Shown here in pieces: positions 6,322 through 11,912 of a stretch of DNA of 11,912 nt. This stretch comes from JBMNUL01 sp050946255. GTDB taxonomy: Bacteria > Actinomycetota > Coriobacteriia > Coriobacteriales > CADBOM01. The position numbers and the translations under genes were made by a program. How positions within the stretch are numbered: position 1 is the first letter of the stretch; each line of letters opens with the position of its first letter. The notes beneath the pieces are model-generated. The model was not told where the DNA came from, searched no databases, and worked only from the letters and a program-made list of their open reading frames with translations. The stretch lies in contig JBMNUL010000079.1 of assembly GCA_050946255.1 (NCBI GenBank), positions 1-11,912 on the forward strand. The letters run 5' to 3'.

Positions 6322-7092
6322 ATGAACGAGTCGAACTCGACTTCGGAATACGTTCGCGGGCAGCATGTGAATCCAGATGCTGCCCCGACGAAGAAAAGGA
6401 GAGCGCTCTCGACTTGGGCGATAGTCCTCGCTTCCACAACCGGAGTCCTGTACATTGTCATCTGCGTTTCAGTCTCTACTGGGATGCAGTGGGTTTCTTC
6501 CGTGGATGATTTCGTGTGGTCTGTGGTCATGTCCGTGCGAACCGATGCGATAACCCCGTTCTTCAGGTCTCTCTCCTTCATCGGCGCCACAGCTTGCTCT
6601 GTAGTGATAGTCGTGGTGTTCACGGTGTATCTCCTGGTGAAAAGACGCCCGAAGAGCGCTTTGTTCTTCTTGGTGGTCATGGGAGTGGGAACAGTTTTCT
6701 TCATCGTGATGAAGCAAGTTGTTGCAAGGCCACGCCCGAGCGTGGAGTACCTTGCCGATGGTTTCCTCGTGGAAACCGACATGTCATTTCCGTCTGGGCA
6801 CTCGCTCACTTCGGTAGTGCTCTACGGCATGATGGCATCGATTTTCTGCTCGCTCTCGAAAGTAGATGGGAAGGGCAGGGCGTTCGGGAAATTTCTCATT
6901 GTGCTGGCAGTTGCAATGCCAATTCTGATCGGAACATCCAGGCTCTACATGGGAGAGCATTTCGGAACAGATGTGATCGCCGGCTGGCTTGCAGGCGCGA
7001 CGATCCTCGCGATATCGGGCAACTTGTATTGGAACAAGCTGTTGAATTCAGAGATGGCATCGAGAGGTCCCCACGCTTTGAAAAAGGGCTAG
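6322..7092 (+). CDS. PAP2-family membrane phosphatase
   Basis: This is a type 2 phosphatidic acid phosphatase-like enzyme, which dephosphorylates lipid phosphates such as undecaprenyl pyrophosphate or phosphatidylglycerol phosphate; the substrate cannot be read from sequence. The 256-residue protein shows all three motifs: K131-x6-R138-P139, PSGH at 157-160, and S206-R207-x5-H213-x3-D217 (H160 and H213 catalytic). About six transmembrane segments are visible (around 33-54, 85-107, 112-130, 162-178, 190-206, 218-235), with a polar 30-residue N-terminus. I chose the ATG at 6322 because GGAG lies 5 nt upstream. Its TAG stop shares a CTAG palindrome with the coaBC stop on the other strand. Recycling of undecaprenyl carrier (BacA/PgpB-like role) is a fair guess. 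Confidence 0.92.
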   Translation: MNESNSTSEYVRGQHVNPDAAPTKKRRALSTWAIVLASTTGVLYIVICVSVSTGMQWVSSVDDFVWSVVMSVRTDAITPFFRSLSFIGATACSVVIVVVFTVYLLVKRRPKSALFFLVVMGVGTVFFIVMKQVVARPRPSVEYLADGFLVETDMSFPSGHSLTSVVLYGMMASIFCSLSKVDGKGRAFGKFLIVLAVAMPILIGTSRLYMGEHFGTDVIAGWLAGATILAISGNLYWNKLLNSEMASRGPHALKKG

Positions 7093-8333
7093 CAAATCGC
7101 CTCGGAGACCCTGTCGAGAACTAGCGCGGCAACTTGACGCTTGGAGACCAGCCCGGAGTCGACCACATCAGATTCCGTTACGAGCCAGACCCTGTTGTCG
7201 CGTGTGCCAAAGCCGAGATTGGGGTCCGATACATCATTGGCGACTATGAGGTCGGCGTTCTTGTCCGAGAGCTTCTCCTTGGCATAGGCAACGACATCTC
7301 CGGTCTCGGCGGCAAACCCCACAACGAACCTGTCACCTTTCCGAGATGCCAGGGTCTTCAGGATGTCGGCATTTCTGACCAGCTTGAGGGAGAATCCGCC
7401 TTCACCATCGATCTCGATGTCAGACTCCCCAGAATCCAAATTGGACTTCTTGATCTTGGTCCCACAGGCATGCTCTGGCCTGAAGTCTGCCACTGCAGCG
7501 CAGAAGATCGCGGCTGAGCATGAATCGAACTCGGCCTCAGCCGCCTCGAGCATCTGCTGTGCGGTCTCCACATGCACCGTCCGCACTCCCCTGGGATCTC
7601 GCAGGGCGGTCGGCCCCGACACCAGGACAACCTCGGCGCCCCTCCGAGCCGCTTCCTGTGAGAGCGCAAGCCCGGTTAGCCCACTCGACCTGTTGCCGAT
7701 GTACCTGACCGGGTCGATCGGCTCGTGCGTGGGACCGCTGGTTATGAGTATCTTCTTGCCGGCGAGGCTAGCCGACTCGTGAAGCATCGACAAGGCGGCT
7801 TCAGTTATGACACCTGGCTCTGCAAGTCTTCCAGCTCCACTGTCTCCACAGCTGAGATACCCGGAATCGGGCTCAACGACCACGACTCCTTGAGACTTCA
7901 GAATCTCCAGAGCCTCCACGGTGCGGGGATTGTCCCACATCTGAGTGTTCATGGCAGGAGCCACGACGATTGGCGCCGTGGTTGCCAATGCGGTTGTGGT
8001 TAGCAGGTCGTCTGCAATCCCATATGCGAGCTTGACCAGGACATTTGCAGTGCAAGGGGCCACAAGGAGAAGATCGGCCTCCTTGGCGAGGGATATGTGG
8101 TGTATTGGATCCTCGGGGCTGTCGAAGAGCCCGACCGAAACCGGATGGCGGGTCAGGGCACGAAAGGTGGCAGGTCCCACGAACTTGGTTGCGTTCTCGG
8201 TCATGACGACCTTGACGTCCTGCCCGGCTTTCTGGAGCATCCTCAGAATCTCACACGACTTGTAGGCAGCGATGCAGCCGGTCACTCCCAGCAGTATGGT
8301 TTTCCCCTTGCAGGTCTTGTCGCCGTTGCCCAT
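7089..8333 (-). CDS. coaBC: Bifunctional phosphopantothenoylcysteine decarboxylase / phosphopantothenate-cysteine ligase
   Basis: CoaBC makes 4'-phosphopantetheine for coenzyme A: the CoaB half joins 4'-phosphopantothenate to cysteine using CTP, and the FMN-dependent CoaC half decarboxylates the product. In the 414-residue protein the CoaC domain (about 10-180) has GVTGCIAAYKS, the catalytic H79 in HHISLA, PAMN at 126-129 and the Cys of LSCGDSGAGRL (C162). The CoaB domain (about 190-414) has SGPTHEPIDPVRYIGNRSSG (199-218), AAVADFRP, KIKK (293-296), NADIL where NPDIL is usual, and VVGFAAET. The ATG at 8333 lies 7 nt after the zinc-ribbon stop, with AAGG 5 nt before it. A reading frame running 54 codons further upstream overlaps that gene and has no homology. 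Last gene of the minus-strand cluster. Confidence 0.97.
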   Translation of the reverse strand: MGNGDKTCKGKTILLGVTGCIAAYKSCEILRMLQKAGQDVKVVMTENATKFVGPATFRALTRHPVSVGLFDSPEDPIHHISLAKEADLLLVAPCTANVLVKLAYGIADDLLTTTALATTAPIVVAPAMNTQMWDNPRTVEALEILKSQGVVVVEPDSGYLSCGDSGAGRLAEPGVITEAALSMLHESASLAGKKILITSGPTHEPIDPVRYIGNRSSGLTGLALSQEAARRGAEVVLVSGPTALRDPRGVRTVHVETAQQMLEAAEAEFDSCSAAIFCAAVADFRPEHACGTKIKKSNLDSGESDIEIDGEGGFSLKLVRNADILKTLASRKGDRFVVGFAAETGDVVAYAKEKLSDKNADLIVANDVSDPNLGFGTRDNRVWLVTESDVVDSGLVSKRQVAALVLDRVSEAIC

Positions 8334-8340
8334 CTTGCCC

Positions 8341-9048
8341 TTACTTCTCCACGATAAGAATGCGGTGGCACTGCGGGCATGTGGTGATGGTGGGACCCGA
8401 ATGAAGCTGCATGAGCTTGCCCTCTGGGAACTCGACCCGGCAAACCGAGCAGTGGCTGCCCTGCAGGACACCGACGGCGATGCCGTTCTTGGCATCCCTG
8501 ATGTGCTCGTACTTTTCGAGAACCCCTTGCGAGACCTTGGACTTCATATCATCGTATTCGGCGTCCAGCTTCTCGATCCCGCTCTCGACTTCCTCTTTGA
8601 TCTCGTCGATCTGCTTCTGGTACTTCTCCTTCTGAGCCTCCAGCTTGGACATCGCATCGGCGACCTGCTCCTCGACGGAAGAGATCTTGTTGGCCCTCTC
8701 GACCAGCTTGTCGTGCTCGAACTCGACTTTGTTGCGGCGCTTGGCTATTCCCTCGAGTTCCTTCGAATAGCGGTCTATGGCCCTGAAATCAGATGTGGCC
8801 TCGACATTTCCCTGGAGCTCGTCCGCACGGCCGATCAGGTTCTCGTCCTCGTCTGCGAGCTTCTGCATCTCGACTTCGCAAGAGGACCTCATGGCGGAAA
8901 TCTGCCTGGACTTTCCAGTAACCTCTTCGATTTTGTTCTCTATCTTCTCAAGCGTTGCTGCCTGGGGCATGTCCTCAAGCTTCTTCTTCAATCTCAGTTT
9001 CTCTAGGTCTATATCCTGCAGTTTCACAAGCGCTTCTGCTTCGCTCAT
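8341..9048 (-). CDS. C4-type zinc-ribbon protein with long coiled coil
   Basis: This protein has no established enzymatic role; in actinobacteria it is usually found next to a Nif3 gene, as here. The 235 residues are mostly a Glu/Lys-rich coiled coil (about 5-180) with an interruption near 80-100 (NVEATSDFRAIDRYSKELEG, the conserved hinge between the two helices). The C-terminus is a zinc ribbon with CSVC at 200-203 and CPQC at 224-227. The family is the CT398/HP0958 type; HP0958 (FlgZ) of Helicobacter has been tied to flagellar sigma factor stability and flaA mRNA binding. There is no flagellar context here, so that role cannot be transferred. The ATG at 9048 has GGAG 5 nt upstream, overlapping the Nif3 stop. 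Gap to Nif3 is 2 nt and to coaBC 7 nt, so the three are one operon. Confidence 0.9.
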   Translation of the reverse strand: MSEAEALVKLQDIDLEKLRLKKKLEDMPQAATLEKIENKIEEVTGKSRQISAMRSSCEVEMQKLADEDENLIGRADELQGNVEATSDFRAIDRYSKELEGIAKRRNKVEFEHDKLVERANKISSVEEQVADAMSKLEAQKEKYQKQIDEIKEEVESGIEKLDAEYDDMKSKVSQGVLEKYEHIRDAKNGIAVGVLQGSHCSVCRVEFPEGKLMQLHSGPTITTCPQCHRILIVEK

Positions 9049-9050
9049 TA

Positions 9051-9884
9051 TCACTCCATCCCGAGTTGCCACCAATAAACGTCTGGCTCAACCCGCTCGA
9101 CATCTTGTTCCCCAATCCCGATGCGATCAAGTGCTTCGGCCAGGCACTGCACCAACGGGAACTCGGATATGTCATGTCCCAGCTCTATGAGGGAAACCCC
9201 TCCGGAAACCAAATCGCCTGCGGAGTGGTAAGACATTTCCCCCGTAACAAGGCAATCGACTCCAGATAAAACTATATCACTGATGAGGGAAGAACTCGAC
9301 CCATTGCAGATGCCCACAGAGCGCAAGATCGAGCTTTTCTCACCCCATACTCTGGGGTTGCATCCATATCCCGAACGACATCTCTCGGCCAGTTCTTCGA
9401 GGGTGATTCCCGAATCCTCCTGAACGGTTGCGCGGATACCAAAAGAAGGGAGATCTGGGTCTTCCCACACAAGCCCATCCTCTGGGACCAACCCGATTGG
9501 AGACGAGATCGCGACACGCGCCTGCAGGGACCTGTCGAGGTTCGTGTGCATCGCGATCAAAGACACCCCACTGGAGATTGCCGCGAAAATCCTCCTGGAA
9601 GCTCCTGTTGAAGTCTCGCCAGAGCACACGATCCTGCCCGGAGCGCTCAGATAGGCGGGGTGGTGGGTGAGAAGGACGTTGCAGCCGAGCTCCGAGGCTC
9701 GGGAAATTGCCCCCTCTGTGGGATCCAGCGCTATTGCGACCTTCCGGACCTCATCCTCGGGATTTCCCACCAGTAGGCCGCTCATATCCCAATCTTCGCA
9801 GTGCTTCTTGGGAAAGAGCTCGAAGAGCTTTCCCTCAAGTTGTCCAACTGTCAACTTTCCGGAGTTTGCTTGCGAATCCGGCAC
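9051..9884 (-). CDS. Nif3-family dinuclear metal-centre protein
   Basis: This is a member of the Nif3 / YbgI family, often labelled GTP cyclohydrolase I type 2; the true cellular role is unsettled. The 277 residues contain the di-metal ligands: H74-H75 in LLTHHPA, D117 in HTNLD, and H237 and E241 in GHDISEFP. The usual glycine-rich turn (CGGSG in many members) reads CNGSSSS here (193-199). It is the short form close to E. coli YbgI (about 247 residues), without the PII-like insertion of B. subtilis YqfO. The start is GTG at 9884 with GGAG 9 nt upstream; no ATG start fits. It is directly followed by the zinc-ribbon gene. Confidence 0.92.
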   Translation of the reverse strand: MPDSQANSGKLTVGQLEGKLFELFPKKHCEDWDMSGLLVGNPEDEVRKVAIALDPTEGAISRASELGCNVLLTHHPAYLSAPGRIVCSGETSTGASRRIFAAISSGVSLIAMHTNLDRSLQARVAISSPIGLVPEDGLVWEDPDLPSFGIRATVQEDSGITLEELAERCRSGYGCNPRVWGEKSSILRSVGICNGSSSSLISDIVLSGVDCLVTGEMSYHSAGDLVSGGVSLIELGHDISEFPLVQCLAEALDRIGIGEQDVERVEPDVYWWQLGME

Positions 9885-10070
9885 TTCAATCAGCTCCCCT
9901 CGAAACTCTTGTTTTCTTGATGCTCATATGGATTTTTCGCCTTTCCAAGTTGGCAATCACAAGGTGCAGCTGCAACCTTGGCATCAAACTTTGCGTTCTT
10001 CCCAGCTGGCCGGTTAAACAACACACCTGCACAACCGGAAACCGCAGGGGGCAGCTGCGACGTCAAGCGG
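9885..10070. other. Spacer between the PHP phosphatase and Nif3 genes, with palindromes
   Basis: This 186-nt gap breaks the otherwise compact minus-strand cluster, so a separate Nif3 promoter is likely, although no good -35/-10 pair is visible. It holds two inverted repeats: CAAGGT..ACCTTG around a GCAGCTGC core (9960-9980) and CCGGTT..AACCGG (10011-10039). Neither is followed by a T-run on either strand. A 77-codon reading frame across it lacks any recognisable feature and is taken as chance. Confidence 0.45.
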
Positions 10071-10904
10071 TTATGGGACCAGCGGGATGTACGCCCTGTC
10101 ACCATCTGGCTGGGGAACGGCAACCCTCCTGTAGCCGGCCTCGTACATCACCGCATACGCTTCGCGCACGCCCAGCGCCACCTCTGATGGACTATGGGCG
10201 TCGGCCCCAACGGTGCAATCGACTCCAGCACGGCAAAATGCCCTAAGGAAATCAAGGGATGGATACTGCTCCCCCACCGGCTTCCTCCAACCGGCTGTGT
10301 TGACCTCCACCATGAGACCGCGTTCGGCACACAGGGCAGCTGCATCCTCCTGCCGTTTCTCCAGCCCAAACCCCTCGCTCGGATAGAACCCGAACTTCTT
10401 GGGAAGATCTGGGTGCGACATCGTGGTGAAGGGGACCTTGCTGGAGGCTGCATCCATCCAGAGGTCGAAGTACTCTCCCCAGACCGCATCTGCTCCCCTG
10501 ACGTCCCATTCGGAGATCTGGTCCGGATCGTCGAAGCACCACCCATCCGACAGCATGTGGACTGAACCCAGCAAAACCGTGGCCCTAGAGGAAAGTCCGA
10601 CGAGATAGTCCTCGCAGCCTGGTCTCCAGTCTGCCTCGAACCCAGGCAGCAGCGTCATACCGGGATGAAGTTCAGCCTCTTGCTCAATCGCATCGAAGTA
10701 GCTGTCTACCATCTCGATTGGCATGCTGAACCCGCAGTCCGGGTCCACTTCATGGGGAAGCGGCATGTGTTCGGTTATCGCGAGCACTTTCACGCCAACA
10801 TTTTCCGCGGCATCTGCGACTTCCGAGACGGTCCCCTCTCCGTGCCCGGAAAGGTAGGTGTGACAGTGGCAATCGATCAGTGGGACTTTCTCGAATCCGG
10901 TCAT
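10071..10904 (-). CDS. PHP-domain histidinol-phosphatase (HisK/HisJ type)
   Basis: Proteins of this family remove phosphate from L-histidinol phosphate, the step before histidinol dehydrogenase in histidine synthesis. The 277-residue product has the metal-ligand pattern of the PHP fold: DCHCHT at 11-16, TEH at 44-46, GFEAD at 88-92, GSVH at 113-116, SHPDL at 163-167, EVNT at 200-203 and GADAH at 233-237. The signature AGWRKPVGEQYPS (204-216) matches the AGLRKPxGExYPS block I associate with histidinol phosphatases rather than PHP polymerase domains. I chose the ATG at 10904 since GGAG lies 5 nt upstream; an ATG at 10919 sits almost on its own SD. No other his genes are in the window, so pathway assignment rests on the family. 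Another small phosphomonoester cannot be ruled out. Confidence 0.88.
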   Translation of the reverse strand: MTGFEKVPLIDCHCHTYLSGHGEGTVSEVADAAENVGVKVLAITEHMPLPHEVDPDCGFSMPIEMVDSYFDAIEQEAELHPGMTLLPGFEADWRPGCEDYLVGLSSRATVLLGSVHMLSDGWCFDDPDQISEWDVRGADAVWGEYFDLWMDAASSKVPFTTMSHPDLPKKFGFYPSEGFGLEKRQEDAAALCAERGLMVEVNTAGWRKPVGEQYPSLDFLRAFCRAGVDCTVGADAHSPSEVALGVREAYAVMYEAGYRRVAVPQPDGDRAYIPLVP

Positions 10905-11010
10905 CTCAGCTCCAAACATTCCTTTCTACAAGCGGTGTTCCGATCGCAGCTCGTGTCAACGTGGAGACCGCTCTCCGCCCGCGGTTCCATCTATGGCAAA
11001 AGCCTATCTG
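10905..11010. other. Spacer between cysteine desulfurase and PHP phosphatase genes
   Basis: This 106-nt gap contains a perfect hairpin GGAGA-CCGC-TCTCC (10963-10976) and an alternative overlapping pairing ACCGC/GCGGT. Neither is followed by Ts. In the minus direction TTGACA occurs just after it, a perfect -35 hexamer, but no -10 box follows at 16-18 nt. Whether the two genes are cotranscribed is therefore open. Confidence 0.3.
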
Positions 11011-11912
11011 TCATTGGCGCCTTCCAGAGATTCCACCTGAGACTATCTCGCAGAGCGCATCTGCAAAGGCATCGAGCTCCTCATCTGTCGTGAACCGGCC
11101 GAAGGTCACTCGAAGGAACCCGCTGGCAAGCCTGTCGTCACAGCCAATGGACCTGAGAACATGGCTCGTCTGAGCTTGCCCAGTTGTGCAGGCCGAACCT
11201 CCGGAAACGCTGAAGCCGCGCTCGTCCAGAAGCCTCACCATCTCCTCCGATTCCATCCCGTCGACCAGAAGGGGCACGAGCTGGGGGAGGTGATGCTCCG
11301 TATCTCCAGTGGGAATCTCGACCGGCGTGTAGATTGGAAGCCCAGAGCCGAGGAGCCTGCCGATGAGGCGGTCTCTCCTCTTTGCGAAAGATGCCAGCAC
11401 ATCATCGAGATCGTCGCCGATGGCCAATTCGACCGCCTTTGCGAAACCGACTGCACCCGGAACATCCGAGGTGCCGCTTCTCCTGCCGCGCTCCTGCCCC
11501 CCGCCGTTCACAAGTGGGGTGAATGGATGCCTCTTGTTGAGGTACAGCGCCCCGATTCCCTTGGGACCGCAAATCTTGTGGGCTGTGAATGATGCGCTGT
11601 CGACTCCCAGTCTCCTGATGTCAAACCTCATCTTCCCCACCGCGGCAACGGCATCAGTGTGGAAGATCACGGAGTGGTCGTGGCAGACTTCGGCGAGCTC
11701 TGATATCGGCTGAACCGTGCCGATCTCGTTGTTCGCCGTCATTATGCTCACGAGAAGGGTATCCGGGCGAATGAGCTCCTCCAGGTCGTCGGGGTGCACA
11801 AACCCATCTGCCCGCGGTGAGACCATCGAGACGTCGTAGCCGAGCGACTTCATGTGCAGGACCGTCTGGAGAACGGCCTTGTGCTCGAACTCAGAGCAGA
11901 TGATGTGCCCCG
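11011..11912 (-). CDS. Cysteine desulfurase, NifS/IscS type (5' end outside window)
   Basis: This PLP enzyme takes sulfur from L-cysteine as a persulfide for Fe-S clusters or thiolated tRNA, releasing alanine. The visible 299 residues (codons from 11910 down, with two bases of another at the edge) lack about 85 N-terminal residues. Seen are EHKAVL with the PLP-stacking His (fragment residue 10), ANNEIGT, FHTDAVAAVGK, the Schiff-base lysine in TAHKICGPKG (residue 112), RRSGT, and the persulfide cysteine in SGGSACTTGQ (residue 241), in the longer-loop group I arrangement. Spacings from His to Asp (76) and Asp to Lys (26) equal those in E. coli IscS. Where most members have Gln three residues after the Asp (Q183 of IscS), this protein has Ala. 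No iscU or nifU is visible to tell its pathway, so I leave the symbol empty. Confidence 0.95.
   Translation of the reverse strand, partial: GHIICSEFEHKAVLQTVLHMKSLGYDVSMVSPRADGFVHPDDLEELIRPDTLLVSIMTANNEIGTVQPISELAEVCHDHSVIFHTDAVAAVGKMRFDIRRLGVDSASFTAHKICGPKGIGALYLNKRHPFTPLVNGGGQERGRRSGTSDVPGAVGFAKAVELAIGDDLDDVLASFAKRRDRLIGRLLGSGLPIYTPVEIPTGDTEHHLPQLVPLLVDGMESEEMVRLLDERGFSVSGGSACTTGQAQTSHVLRSIGCDDRLASGFLRVTFGRFTTDEELDAFADALCEIVSGGISGRRQ

Noticed and set aside
8334..8495. 54-codon N-terminal extension of CoaBC
   Set aside because: It overlaps the zinc-ribbon coding end, has low-complexity Ser/Arg/Ala sequence, and the ATG at 8333 has its own SD and begins just before the conserved flavoprotein strand.
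9890..10123. 77-codon minus-strand open frame between the PHP phosphatase and Nif3 genes
   Set aside because: No recognisable SD context, domain or membrane segment, and it overlaps the PHP gene end.
10963..10976. Hairpin GGAGA-CCGC-TCTCC as a terminator after the cysteine desulfurase
   Set aside because: The stem is only five pairs and no T-run follows on the minus strand, so termination is not supported.
1..11912. CRISPR array, insertion sequence, prophage or defence island
   Set aside because: No regularly spaced repeats, transposase, integrase or known defence domain was found. The only notable direct repeat is the two-copy unit at 5473-5562, which is explained by a duplicated gene end.

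Overview
The window is dense bacterial chromosome, moderately GC-rich, with ATG, GTG and TTG starts and Shine-Dalgarno (SD) sites of the GGAG/GGAGGT/AAGG type. The best guess for the host is an actinobacterium, probably class Coriobacteriia. Three things point that way. mazG directly follows mfd, as in actinobacteria. A Nif3-family gene is followed by a C4 zinc-ribbon coiled-coil gene, also an actinobacterial pairing. A small membrane protein carries the motif PRFNxGAxLLPxxWGPAHGxW, which I associate with Coriobacteriia. This placement rests on recall, not on a search.

Layout. (1) Bases 1-4327, minus strand: mfd (transcription-repair coupling factor, whole, TTG start) followed by mazG (NTP pyrophosphohydrolase, 3' end outside the window). 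The two overlap by 68 nt, and mazG has a strong SD inside the mfd coding region. (2) Bases 4328-4657: a 330-nt divergent spacer with an AT-rich promoter island, a long bulged hairpin and a terminator-like structure preceded by a possible 10-codon ORF. (3) Bases 4658-5350, plus strand: nth (endonuclease III, 4Fe-4S type). (4) Bases 5351-5542: a convergent spacer holding a second copy of the last codons of the next gene, as a 32-bp direct repeat. (5) Bases 5543-6181, minus strand: an uncharacterised three-helix membrane protein. (6) Bases 6322-7092, plus strand: a PAP2 phosphatase. (7) Bases 7089 to the right edge, minus strand: a cysteine desulfurase (5' end outside the window), a PHP-family histidinol phosphatase, a Nif3 protein, a C4 zinc-ribbon protein and CoaBC. 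The last three are tightly packed (2-nt and 7-nt gaps) and almost certainly cotranscribed.

How the genes fit together. mfd, mazG and nth form a genome-maintenance neighbourhood: transcription-coupled repair, nucleotide-pool cleaning and base excision repair. The right-hand cluster combines sulfur mobilisation from cysteine, a phosphatase of the histidine pathway, a conserved di-metal protein with its zinc-ribbon neighbour, and the cysteine-consuming step of coenzyme A synthesis. The membrane protein and PAP2 phosphatase between the blocks are envelope genes transcribed divergently from each other.

I found no CRISPR array, insertion sequence, tRNA, rRNA, phage gene or recognisable defence system. 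The window is mostly core housekeeping. The points most worth a second look are the structured mfd/nth spacer, the duplicated gene end at 5473-5562, the uncharacterised membrane protein, and a Gln-to-Ala change in the PLP pocket of the cysteine desulfurase.
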